Part shown: positions 16,088 through 24,171 of the stretch, one piece after another
Layout of the letters: each line of letters begins with the position of its first letter
Position numbering within the stretch: the stretch's first letter is position 1
Origin: Williamwhitmania taraxaci
Lineage (GTDB): Bacteria > Bacteroidota > Bacteroidia > Bacteroidales > Williamwhitmaniaceae
NCBI RefSeq assembly: GCF_900096565.1
Contig: NZ_FMYP01000045.1
Coordinates: 1-35,076, forward strand
DNA length: 35,076 nt
Direction: 5' to 3'
Program-made: the position numbers and the translations under genes
The notes under the pieces: model-generated
Databases searched by the model: none
Seen by the model: only the letters and a program-made list of their open reading frames with translations
What the model was told of the DNA's origin: nothing

Positions 16088-16118
16088 TTGACTACCTCAC
16101 ATTTATGGGGTAATTTCG
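16088..16118 (+). promoter_or_regulatory. Candidate promoter for the sugar dehydratase gene
   Basis: TTG (16088-16090) and a -7-like TAATTTCG (16111-16118, one mismatch to TAnnTTTG) are separated by 20 bases. The start codon is 20 bases further on. Confidence 0.45.
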
Positions 16119-16138
16119 TTTTTATAAAACCATAAGTT

Positions 16139-18109
16139 ATGTTTCAAGCCTTCTTACGTAGTCTTGATAATAAAGCGAGCGGGATCGCCAAGATATTGGT
16201 ACCTTCTTGGGTTATTATGAATATTGATATCTTTTGGAGTCTACTTGGAATTCTATCCTCCTATCTTCTTCGCTTTAATTTTACTATACCTGTTTCCGCT
16301 TCCGAAAATCTCACTCGGGCAATTCTACTCTATCTGGTAATAAGGATGATCGCCTTTTTTGTTTTAGGAACGGATAAGATGTATATCAGGTATACTGGTG
16401 TTAAAGACTTGATGCGGATAGTATGTGCGGTTCTAGTTGGTAATGTTTCATTCGTTTTAATTAACGTTGCTTCCTTCTATAGTTCTGGCTTTTATCTGGT
16501 TCCAATGTCCGTGGTTTTCATTGATTTTTTCATAACCTCTTACCTCTTAATCGCCTTTCGGATTTTTGCTAGGCATTTTATGTCCAGCATACGCAGTGGC
16601 GGTGAAAGCAAGCGGGTCGTTAACGTGCTGCTTTATGGAAGAGAGCATTTTACAGTGTCGCTAAAGCGAGCCCTTGATTCAGATATTGACTCACCTCTGA
16701 AGGTCATTGGTTTTATGCATCATAGCTCCAAGGCGTACAGGAAAACCATTGAAGGGTTGAATATTTTCGATATAAGCGAACTTGATAATCTCATTACGGC
16801 GTATAACGTCAAGCAGCTCATCTTTGCCGATAAAGATATTCCTGCAGAACAAAAGAATGTTGTCGTGCAGAAATGCTTAAATAGGGGCGTTAAAGTTAAA
16901 AGTATCCGAAATTTTGTTGAACTTACTACTAACAACCCTGTTTTACCTCGCCTGGATGAAATCAAGATTGAGGATCTTTTAGAGCGGGATCCTATTCACT
17001 TAGATGTTCATACGATTTCTAGTTCCTTAAAGGGGAAAACGATTTTGGTTACAGGTGCTGCTGGGTCAATAGGCGGGGAAATTGTTCGCCAAGTTCTCTC
17101 TTTTAAACCGGCCAAACTAATCCTGTTAGATCAAGCTGAAACGCCAATATACTTTATTGAACTGGAGTTACTGGGGAAATATCCAGAACTAAAATCGCAG
17201 CTTGAGGTTATTGTGGGTGATATTACCGATTCTACTCGTATGCATCGCCTCTTTGATTCGCAGAAAATAGATATAGTGTTTCATGCCGCCGCATATAAGC
17301 ATGTTCCACTGATGGAAAACAATCCAAAGGAGGCCATAAAGAATAACGTTTTTGGAACAAAAGAACTGGCTGATCTTGCGGTTGAATTTGGGGTTGAGAA
17401 GTTTGTTATGATTTCCACCGATAAGGCAGTAAATCCAACAAACATCATGGGGGCCACAAAGCGCATGGCCGAAATATATATTCAATCGCTCGATGGTATC
17501 TCGCGCACGCAGTTTATTACTACTCGATTTGGGAATGTATTAGGATCTAATGGTTCTGTAATACCTCTGTTTAAAAAGCAAATTGATCAAGGTGGCCCTC
17601 TTACGGTTACACATCCTGATGTTACCCGTTTTTTCATGACAATACCAGAAGCTTGTCAACTTGTTCTAGAGGCTAGTGTAATGGGGCATGGAGGCGAGAT
17701 ATTTATTTTCGACATGGGAAAAAGTGTCAAGATTATCGATCTTGCAAAGAATATGATCCGGCTTTCAGGATTCAAGGTTGGCATTGACATACCGATTATC
17801 TACACCGGGTTGCGTCCAGGCGAAAAGTTGTATGAAGAGTTGCTTAACACAGGGGAGAATACACTACCTACATACCACCCCAAGATTATGAAGGCGAGCG
17901 TAATTAAGATGAATCACAAGTTAATTACGGGGCATCTTAATGATCTTATGGCCAAGATGCGGGCTGATGCAGATAGTTTTACGTTGGTTTCGAAAATGAA
18001 GATGATCGTACCTGAGTATATTAGCCAAAATTCGGTATACTCAATCCTAGACAAAGAGAAGGTAGATACCAATCCGTTGATTACCGAGAGGGCAATCTTT
18101 TCGAAATAA
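16139..18109 (+). CDS. Membrane UDP-sugar 4,6-dehydratase (FlaA1/CapD/WbpM family)
   Basis: A 656-residue polysaccharide biosynthesis protein. The first 150 residues hold several hydrophobic membrane spans. A middle CoA-binding-like Rossmann domain (VVNVLLYGREHF) comes next, then the extended SDR domain with the NAD(P) motif TGAAGSIG at about residue 304, FHAAAYKHVPLMENNP and the ISTDKAVNPTNIMGATKR segment characteristic of this family. Members convert UDP-GlcNAc-type sugars to 4-keto-6-deoxy sugars for capsule, O-antigen or glycoprotein glycans. It stands alone between operon 2 and the minus-strand sensor operon and has its own promoter and terminator. No other glycan gene is present, so it is probably housekeeping and not part of the hydrogenase system. 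Confidence 0.9.
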   Translation: MFQAFLRSLDNKASGIAKILVPSWVIMNIDIFWSLLGILSSYLLRFNFTIPVSASENLTRAILLYLVIRMIAFFVLGTDKMYIRYTGVKDLMRIVCAVLVGNVSFVLINVASFYSSGFYLVPMSVVFIDFFITSYLLIAFRIFARHFMSSIRSGGESKRVVNVLLYGREHFTVSLKRALDSDIDSPLKVIGFMHHSSKAYRKTIEGLNIFDISELDNLITAYNVKQLIFADKDIPAEQKNVVVQKCLNRGVKVKSIRNFVELTTNNPVLPRLDEIKIEDLLERDPIHLDVHTISSSLKGKTILVTGAAGSIGGEIVRQVLSFKPAKLILLDQAETPIYFIELELLGKYPELKSQLEVIVGDITDSTRMHRLFDSQKIDIVFHAAAYKHVPLMENNPKEAIKNNVFGTKELADLAVEFGVEKFVMISTDKAVNPTNIMGATKRMAEIYIQSLDGISRTQFITTRFGNVLGSNGSVIPLFKKQIDQGGPLTVTHPDVTRFFMTIPEACQLVLEASVMGHGGEIFIFDMGKSVKIIDLAKNMIRLSGFKVGIDIPIIYTGLRPGEKLYEELLNTGENTLPTYHPKIMKASVIKMNHKLITGHLNDLMAKMRADADSFTLVSKMKMIVPEYISQNSVYSILDKEKVDTNPLITERAIFSK

Positions 18110-18137
18110 AGGGAATAAATTAAGTTATTTCAATGGC

Positions 18138-18165
18138 AAAAGGCGCTTACTGAGCGCCTTTTTTT
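18138..18165. terminator. Bidirectional terminator between convergent genes
   Basis: AAAAGGCGCT (18138-18147) pairs perfectly with AGCGCCTTTT (18153-18162) around loop TACTG, with A and T runs on either side. It can serve both the dehydratase gene and the minus-strand phosphatase gene. Confidence 0.88.
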
Positions 18166-18170
18166 ATGCT

Positions 18171-19355
18171 TTATAGGAATGTGATATATACCTCTTTTAA
18201 GAATTTATCCTCTAAGAGTTGGGCCATTCGCTTAATTACCGTTCTTCGGATCTCCAACTCCACGGGGAGGCTGGGATCTTGATGTGCTTCATTTATTCGG
18301 GTTCCCACAATAAAGTGAATTTCATCGCTTTCGAGTAGCAGTTTTGTGATAAGATCGGCGGGGCCTTTCCCAAGTTGGGTGCGGTCGTTGTAGTTGTCTA
18401 GTATTTCGTTGGTTTTACCTAGTGTAAGAATCCCTTCGGAAACTAAATCGCATCCCTCCATTTGCGAAATGGGGGGGAGATCGGGATCGGAGAAGTCAAA
18501 TGAATCTTCAATCGTTACGCTGAGTTCCCGTGATATTATATCGCCGGTGGTGGCTCCCGAAATGATTTTCTTACCCTTAAACTCCTTAAACTTGCGTCCG
18601 AGTTTTTTGTCATTTTCTGCATCAAAGGGTGGTCCGGTACAAATTAATAGTTTACGTGGTTCCCGAAAGTAAACAACCGCGCAACTGGTATCGTCTTTTG
18701 AGTGGTATCCGTCGTTTACGTAGGCCATATTTACCACCTTTATAGCTAGTTTAGAGGCCGAAATATCAGGTTCAGCGACAACCATGCGATGCACAAAACT
18801 CGTGGCATTATCGATCCCCCAACCAAAAGGGTAGTCCTCGGAGCCCATACCCGATTGAGCAATACCATCGCTCCATACAACAATTCTATCTTCTTTTTCC
18901 GGTTTAAAGGAACAGCTGCGTAACTCTTTTCCGGCATTTTTTTCGCTTTGAAGGATTATGCACTGCCAGTGAGGATCGAATACCTCTTTGCCCCGCATAA
19001 TGAAGCATTGTGGGTTGTCGTACTCCAGTATTTGTACCTCACCTTCATGGTTAATATCTATAATGGAAAATGTGGAGTAACTCATTTGCCGGATGCTGCA
19101 CACCGGGAGCGTATTCATAATGATTTCGGCAATAGTATTGACCTCCTTGTGCTCTTTTGTAAAGTTAAGGGCCATAGTAGCCGTAAGCGTTGCCAGCATA
19201 TTTGCTTTTACTCCATGCCCCATTCCGTCGGAAAGAACTACAATCGTACGTTCTTCCCCCTTCACCCTTTTCGAAAGGAAGACGTCGCCGCAAATTCGTT
19301 CCCCCTCATGGTTTTTTTGCTGATTACCTACTTCAATAAAAAAAACATCGTTCAT
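18171..19355 (-). CDS. SpoIIE-type PP2C serine/threonine phosphatase
   Basis: A 394-residue protein. The N-terminal part is a PP2C/SpoIIE domain with the metal-binding VVLSDGMGHG (about residue 40), VVWSDGIAQSGMG (about 158) and SKDDTSCAVVYF (about 219). About 165 further residues form a second domain (RKLLICTGPPFDAEN, KKIISGATTGDIISREL, FIVGTRINEAHQD) that I cannot name; it begins like a Rossmann-type strand-loop. PP2C proteins of this type dephosphorylate STAS anti-anti-sigma proteins. It starts 2 bases after the sensory hydrogenase gene, so it is very probably the hydrogenase's output. This pairing with group C hydrogenases is known in Thermotoga and clostridia. No STAS protein is in the window. 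Confidence 0.88.
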   Translation of the reverse strand: MNDVFFIEVGNQQKNHEGERICGDVFLSKRVKGEERTIVVLSDGMGHGVKANMLATLTATMALNFTKEHKEVNTIAEIIMNTLPVCSIRQMSYSTFSIIDINHEGEVQILEYDNPQCFIMRGKEVFDPHWQCIILQSEKNAGKELRSCSFKPEKEDRIVVWSDGIAQSGMGSEDYPFGWGIDNATSFVHRMVVAEPDISASKLAIKVVNMAYVNDGYHSKDDTSCAVVYFREPRKLLICTGPPFDAENDKKLGRKFKEFKGKKIISGATTGDIISRELSVTIEDSFDFSDPDLPPISQMEGCDLVSEGILTLGKTNEILDNYNDRTQLGKGPADLITKLLLESDEIHFIVGTRINEAHQDPSLPVELEIRRTVIKRMAQLLEDKFLKEVYITFL

Positions 19356-19357
19356 GG

Positions 19358-21214
19358 CTAGCGTCTAGGTCCGTCTTTATATGTTTTCAAAATGGAGTTA
19401 AGCATCTGTTCTGTCTCTGAAGCTCCTTCACCAAGCAGAAAGCCTATCTCTTGAACCATCGCGAGATTCTTATCAATTACCTCAGTCACACGCTTAATAA
19501 CCTCCTCCTTTCTCACTTCTGGGGCATACATGTCGCGAAGGATTGCTCCAACCACGTTTCCTCTTTTTATAGTGAATACGGAGACATTTAGCAATCCCTC
19601 TTTATAGCTTAAGTCGCGATTCATTACATCCTCCCCGTTTTGCAGTGCATAGGAGAACTGGTTGTATATGTTGTATGGGAGTAATGTTTTTAAGTCGGCT
19701 CCAATTAGGCCAGGAATAATATCGCTAATCTCAAGGGCGTCGTCACCCAGCAGGTCGATGAAGCTTTGGTTTGAATGAACAATCTTGAGTTTCTTATCGG
19801 CAATGACCACTGCCGAAGGTAGTTTTTGCAGCATAGCATCCACGGTTTCCATGGCATCTTTGGCCGCTAGCTGCTCTACCTTGGCAATTTTTTCTGAATC
19901 GCGCAGTGCTTCCTGTGTTTTTGCCAATTTCTCGTTGGTCCCCTTTAGATTTTTAATGTATTCCTGACGGTTTTTAAGGGTGAAGTTTAAGCACATGTCG
20001 GTATGGGCTAGTCCTTTCGATACTGCAACTGCAAAATCGTTACAAGAATCATAGCCACATGCTCCACAGCCCGATTCGCTTTTTATAAATTCTTTTCCAA
20101 TTACTTTCAGAATCTCCTTGACTTTTTCTCCAGAGGGTTCTTGTAAGCGTTGGTCATTTGGGGTGAAGGTTGTGGCAAAGTTGAGGGTCGAGTGTTTCAA
20201 TACTGCTTTGTCCCATTCGGATTTGTCGAAGGTTTTCAAGCGTTTTTTGACATAGTCAATGGTAATGGATCTCCGGATATAGGGTCGGCCTCCTCGGGAG
20301 GTTCCAGGCCCCATGATGCAGCCATCGCAGTAAAAAAGGTTAAAGTGCCGTTTTATGGTCTCAATGCTCAATTCAAATTCGCGCACGCTTTCCAATACGC
20401 TATTGCGTCCTTCTGCGGTAATCACCTCGCCGGTTAGCAAATCTTCACTAATATCTACAGCCTGCAATAGTCCGTTGCTAATGGGGTAGAGGGAGCCTTT
20501 GTATCCAATGGGTTTGTCAAATTCGGAGTATTCCAGCATCCCTTCGTTAATGTTTTGCTCTTTAAATAGTTGTCGCAGTTCAACGAAGGTGAGGACCGAA
20601 TCGATTTTTCCATCATCAGAATATTTTAATGCCTCATTCTTGTTGGCAATGCATGGACCAATGTATACTACTTTTACATCGCTACCATAAGTATTACGGA
20701 CAATCTTGGCCGTTGCAACCATGGGCGAAATAATGGGTGCAAGGTTACTTACCAAATCTGGATGAAATTTTTCAACTAGCTGCACAACAACAGGACAGCA
20801 AGTGGAGAGGTAGTATTTCCCATTAAAGTTTTCGAAAAGTTCTTGATACTTTTGCGCAACCAGATCAACACCAATGCTTACCTCACAAACGTATGTAAAA
20901 CCGAGGGCTTTGATCATCTGAACAAACTTTCGGTAGTCGGTAATATCGACAAATTCGCCCGAAATGGAAGGGGCACAAATGGCAGCAATCTTTCCGCCGG
21001 AGTTCAGTATCTCTTTGGTTTCTATGATAGATTCATGATAATCGATGGCATCGACGGGGCAAATGTTTTTGCAGCTGCCGCAACCAATACAGCGGTTGGG
21101 TAGAATCTTTGCAACATTTTCTTCCGCTTTAACCTCAATTGCTTTAACAGGGCAAACCCTTACGCAGGCGTAGCAACCAATACAGGCATCTTTGTTTATT
21201 TTAAATAAGTCCAT
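19358..21214 (-). CDS. hydS: Putative sensory [FeFe] hydrogenase, group C, with PAS domain
   Basis: A protein of 618 residues from the start chosen, MDLFKINKDACIGC at 21214. A longer frame from 21256 would overlap the upstream gene by 32 bases. It has two [4Fe-4S] clusters (C11/14/17/21, C42/45/48/52), then a divergent H-domain: L1 STCCP (C139, C140), L2 IGPCIANKNE (C188) and L3 FYCDGCIMGPG (C296, C299, a CX2C spacing typical of group C). A [4Fe-4S] domain CGACGYDSC follows, then a coiled coil and a PAS domain near residues 460-570. It keeps both L1 cysteines, unlike the other two sensory hydrogenases here. Output should go to the SpoIIE-type phosphatase directly downstream. Confidence 0.88.
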   Translation of the reverse strand: MDLFKINKDACIGCYACVRVCPVKAIEVKAEENVAKILPNRCIGCGSCKNICPVDAIDYHESIIETKEILNSGGKIAAICAPSISGEFVDITDYRKFVQMIKALGFTYVCEVSIGVDLVAQKYQELFENFNGKYYLSTCCPVVVQLVEKFHPDLVSNLAPIISPMVATAKIVRNTYGSDVKVVYIGPCIANKNEALKYSDDGKIDSVLTFVELRQLFKEQNINEGMLEYSEFDKPIGYKGSLYPISNGLLQAVDISEDLLTGEVITAEGRNSVLESVREFELSIETIKRHFNLFYCDGCIMGPGTSRGGRPYIRRSITIDYVKKRLKTFDKSEWDKAVLKHSTLNFATTFTPNDQRLQEPSGEKVKEILKVIGKEFIKSESGCGACGYDSCNDFAVAVSKGLAHTDMCLNFTLKNRQEYIKNLKGTNEKLAKTQEALRDSEKIAKVEQLAAKDAMETVDAMLQKLPSAVVIADKKLKIVHSNQSFIDLLGDDALEISDIIPGLIGADLKTLLPYNIYNQFSYALQNGEDVMNRDLSYKEGLLNVSVFTIKRGNVVGAILRDMYAPEVRKEEVIKRVTEVIDKNLAMVQEIGFLLGEGASETEQMLNSILKTYKDGPRR

Positions 21215-21224
21215 TGTTTGCCGG

Positions 21225-21479
21225 TTAAAAGCCAAAGGCTTCATTAAGTATGTCAAGCACCATAGAAGAGGTTACCTTACAGTATAACTTCCCATTAACC
21301 TCAATTTTTGGTCCGTCGTTGCAGTCGCCAAAACAGTGCGCACCATGGAAGAATACCCTATCTTTTACTCTTTTGGTTTCAATATAGCTATTAATCTCTT
21401 GGAGAATTATGCGGTTGCCCCTTGAAAAGCATGAACTTCCGAGGCAGATTTTGATCTCAATTTTTTTAAGGTCGTTCAT
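21225..21479 (-). CDS. Thioredoxin-like [2Fe-2S] ferredoxin
   Basis: An 84-residue ferredoxin with a complete CX4C (CLGSSC) and CX3C (CFGDC) ligand set, like the electron-carrying domain of NuoE but without its helical N-terminus. It is the first gene of the minus-strand operon and ends 10 bases before the sensory hydrogenase, so it may pass electrons to or from that sensor. Small proteins of this type are often found beside group C hydrogenases. Confidence 0.88.
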   Translation of the reverse strand: MNDLKKIEIKICLGSSCFSRGNRIILQEINSYIETKRVKDRVFFHGAHCFGDCNDGPKIEVNGKLYCKVTSSMVLDILNEAFGF

Positions 21480-21529
21480 TGTTGGAAAAGTTTATGCTAT
21501 TCTGGTGATCATGGGATAATATCCTGTGC

Positions 21530-21537
21530 CAAATTTA
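21530..21537 (-). promoter_or_regulatory. Candidate -7 box for the minus-strand sensor operon
   Basis: Read on the minus strand, the box is TAAATTTG, an exact TAnnTTTG match, 50 bases before the ferredoxin start. An A-rich run lies upstream and no clear -33 TTG at the usual distance was seen. The rest of 21480-21744, a divergent region of 265 bases, shows no Rex-like palindrome and no gene. Confidence 0.4.
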
Positions 21538-21744
21538 CTTTTTTTTTTCAATGATGGAACGGATTTGTTTGCATTCAATCATTTTGGTAATGTGCTTATT
21601 TAAAAAGGGTTTAAATAGAGACGTGAGCAAAAAAAAGAATATTGAGATGGGGCAGCCTCGAGTAAAATTTTTAAATTTCAGAGCGCAGATTTATCGTCTG
21701 TGTTATAAGTGAATCAGTGCTAGCCAACTCTCAATAAAAGCGCT

Positions 21745-22209
21745 ATGACCAATAGTAATGTTGACGCTGTTTTGGAGAAGTACCTGCACCACGGCAGGGA
21801 GAGTTTAATTCCTATTCTTCAGGAAATTCAGGACGATTTGGGGTATATACCCGAGAGCGCCCTTGAGCGGGTGGGTAAGATACTGAACATACCCACTGCA
21901 AAAATCTACGGGTTAGCTACCTTTTATAATCAGTTTCGTTTTCTTGCAAAGGGCAAATATCACATTACTCTGTGCAAGGGGAGTGCGTGTCATATGTTTG
22001 GCGCAACGACTCTCTTGACTCAACTCGAAAAAGAGTTGAAGATCAAGCAGGGTCAAACTACTCGTAATGGTCTGTTCAGTATTGAGGTGGTTCCTTGCAT
22101 GGCTGCCTGCTCGCAAGCTCCGCTTATATCAGTAAACGGACAATTCTATACTAAACTTACCCACGATCGTCTTAAGGAAACTATTGAATCGTTTCGCAAC
22201 ACACAATAA
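21745..22209 (+). CDS. hydC: [FeFe] hydrogenase 3, NuoE-like [2Fe-2S] subunit
   Basis: A 154-residue NuoE/HydC protein with the family motif YGLATFYNQF and full ligands CKGSAC (CX4C) and CMAAC (CX3C). The start ATG follows AAAAGCGCT with no Shine-Dalgarno sequence. It begins the third hydrogenase operon, divergent from the group C sensor operon, and hydB follows after 3 bases. Promoter and operator for this operon were not identified. Confidence 0.93.
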   Translation: MTNSNVDAVLEKYLHHGRESLIPILQEIQDDLGYIPESALERVGKILNIPTAKIYGLATFYNQFRFLAKGKYHITLCKGSACHMFGATTLLTQLEKELKIKQGQTTRNGLFSIEVVPCMAACSQAPLISVNGQFYTKLTHDRLKETIESFRNTQ

Positions 22210-22212
22210 CGT

Positions 22213-24162
22213 ATGGTATACGCACCTGGTTCCGATAGGGATTTCGTTCCTCTAATGAAAGAAGTATTAGCTTCAGAGAATGGGCAAGGTCATAGCTCAT
22301 GGAAGGAGAGTCGCCCTTACTTTAAGTTTGACAGGGTCGAAAAGCCGGTTTTGTTTATCTCTATTAACTCATCTGCAAATGTTTGCGGTGCTGTTGGTGT
22401 TCATGAGGCGTTAGTTGCGTATATTGCTCAACGGGGTATTGAGGCGTATGTTGAGGTTGTAGGGAGTTACGGATTAATGGGATTGGAGCCCTTGGTGGAG
22501 GTTCAGCTTCCGGGCATGGCTAGGGTTGCTATTGCCAATGTCCAGGCTCATGAGGTGGATGAGTTGTTGGATCCAATATTCAATAGGTTTTTACCCGAAG
22601 GAAGAGCCGTTTTTCAGCACCGAAATGATTTGCACCATCCCTGGTCTGGGGTGCCTTTCATGGATGAACTGCCATTCTTTAAGCAGCAACTTAGGGTTGT
22701 TCTGGGGCTAACAGGGAAATATAATCCTACCTCACTGCCTCAGTATATGGCGCATGGTGGTTTATTCTCATTTGTGAAGGCTCTCCGGAGTTATACTTTT
22801 TCTGATATCTGCGATATTGTTGAGCGCTCAGGGCTACGAGGACGTGCCGGTTCCGGCTTTCCAACAGGGAAAAAATGGCGGATGGCCCTTGATGTGGCAG
22901 CCGATGGTAGGTATGTTATTTGCAACGCCGACGAAAGCGATCCGGGCGCATTTATGAACCGGCTATTAATGGAGGGATCTCCTTATCGGGTGCTGGAGGG
23001 CCTTGCTATTGCCTCCTATGCCTGCGGAGCCGGAAAAGCATTTATCTACACTAGAAATAGGTATTCCATCGCTATCCAGCGGCTCGAGGAAGCGCTTGCT
23101 TCCATGCGGGAGGTTGGTATTCTTGGAGAGAATATTTTTGATAGCGGTTACAACCTAGATATTAAAATAGTTAAGGGTCCTGGTGCCTATGTGTGTGGTG
23201 AAGAAACTGCACTAATACGAAGTTTAGAAGGAAAGCGTGGGATGCCCACCTCGAAGCCACCTTATCCAACAACGGCCGGTTTTAAAGGGAAACCTACGGT
23301 GGTGAATAACCTTGAGACGCTTTCCAATGTGCCTTTAATCCTCATGAATGGGCCAGATTGGTTTCAAACCATGGGGACAGAGACCAGCAAAGGGACTAAA
23401 GTGTTCTCTCTGAGCGGTAAGTGTGCTACAACCTCGGTTGTTGAAGTAGAGATGGGAACAACTTTTAGCCAAATACTCGAAATTGTTGACGGTGTTATTC
23501 CTGGATCGGAGATTAAGGCCATTCAAATAGGAGGCCCTTCCGGCGCTTGTATTCCTCCGTCCCTCTTTTCGCTAAAGGTGGATTACGATCGATTAAAAGA
23601 GGCCGACATCCCCATGGGGAACGGTGGCATTTTGGTTTATGATGAGAAAACCTGCATGCTTGATATGGTAAAATACTTTATGGGTTTTATCCAGAATGAG
23701 TCTTGCGGAAAGTGTATCCCATGCAGGGAAGGGTCGCAGCGAATGGTCGAAATTTACAAGAATATAACCCGCAGACCTCTCTCCGAGGAGGGCCACAACA
23801 CCTTGGAACGCTTTAAAGGTGTTATCCAGCTGGAGGGATTAGCGGAGGTAATGAAGGACACCTCTGCCTGTGGACTCGGGCAAGCATCTACCTATCCTGT
23901 GCTTTCAACCCTTAAGTATTTTAGGGATGAGTATGAGGAACATATATTCGATAGGCATTGCAGGGCTGGTGTTTGCAAGGATTTGAGGGTTTTTCAGATC
24001 GACCTAGATAAATGCACGGGCTGTACCGCTTGCGTAAAAAAGTGCCCGGTAAATGCCATTGTCGGGGCACCTCGAATGGCTCACTACGTGGTTACCGAAA
24101 GGTGTATTGCTTGCGGAGCCTGCTTGGAGACCTGTATGTTTGGTGCTGTTTTAACTCATTAG
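22213..24162 (+). CDS. hydB: [FeFe] hydrogenase 3, NuoF-like flavin subunit with degenerate N-terminal domain
   Basis: A 649-residue HydB-type protein. The FMN/NAD(H) core (LRGRAGSGFPTGKKW, CNADESDPGAFMNR), the NuoF [4Fe-4S] (C498, CGKCIPC) and the C-terminal two-[4Fe-4S] domain (C601/604/607/611 and C631/634/637/641) are all present. The N-terminal thioredoxin-like domain (about residues 45-110) has lost its [2Fe-2S] ligands: where the operon 2 protein has TGCFGFC, this one has VGSYGLM, and only C58 remains in the first loop. About 40 extra residues precede that domain. The protein probably still oxidises or reduces NAD(H) but lacks one cluster. GlyGly in the flavin motif is GRAGSG instead of GRGGGG, a further small change. 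Confidence 0.92.
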   Translation: MVYAPGSDRDFVPLMKEVLASENGQGHSSWKESRPYFKFDRVEKPVLFISINSSANVCGAVGVHEALVAYIAQRGIEAYVEVVGSYGLMGLEPLVEVQLPGMARVAIANVQAHEVDELLDPIFNRFLPEGRAVFQHRNDLHHPWSGVPFMDELPFFKQQLRVVLGLTGKYNPTSLPQYMAHGGLFSFVKALRSYTFSDICDIVERSGLRGRAGSGFPTGKKWRMALDVAADGRYVICNADESDPGAFMNRLLMEGSPYRVLEGLAIASYACGAGKAFIYTRNRYSIAIQRLEEALASMREVGILGENIFDSGYNLDIKIVKGPGAYVCGEETALIRSLEGKRGMPTSKPPYPTTAGFKGKPTVVNNLETLSNVPLILMNGPDWFQTMGTETSKGTKVFSLSGKCATTSVVEVEMGTTFSQILEIVDGVIPGSEIKAIQIGGPSGACIPPSLFSLKVDYDRLKEADIPMGNGGILVYDEKTCMLDMVKYFMGFIQNESCGKCIPCREGSQRMVEIYKNITRRPLSEEGHNTLERFKGVIQLEGLAEVMKDTSACGLGQASTYPVLSTLKYFRDEYEEHIFDRHCRAGVCKDLRVFQIDLDKCTGCTACVKKCPVNAIVGAPRMAHYVVTERCIACGACLETCMFGAVLTH

Positions 24163-24171
24163 AAATTTGGT

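Noticed and set aside
19358-21256. Upstream start (21256) of the group C sensory hydrogenase
   Set aside because: It would overlap the ferredoxin gene by 32 bases; start at 21214 places MDLFKINKDACIGC at the usual distance from the first cluster.
21660-21744. Possible promoter or operator before hydrogenase operon 3 (TAAATTTC, TGTGTTATAAGTG)
   Set aside because: The -7-like box lacks a -33 element at a usable distance, and the second string is not an inverted repeat.
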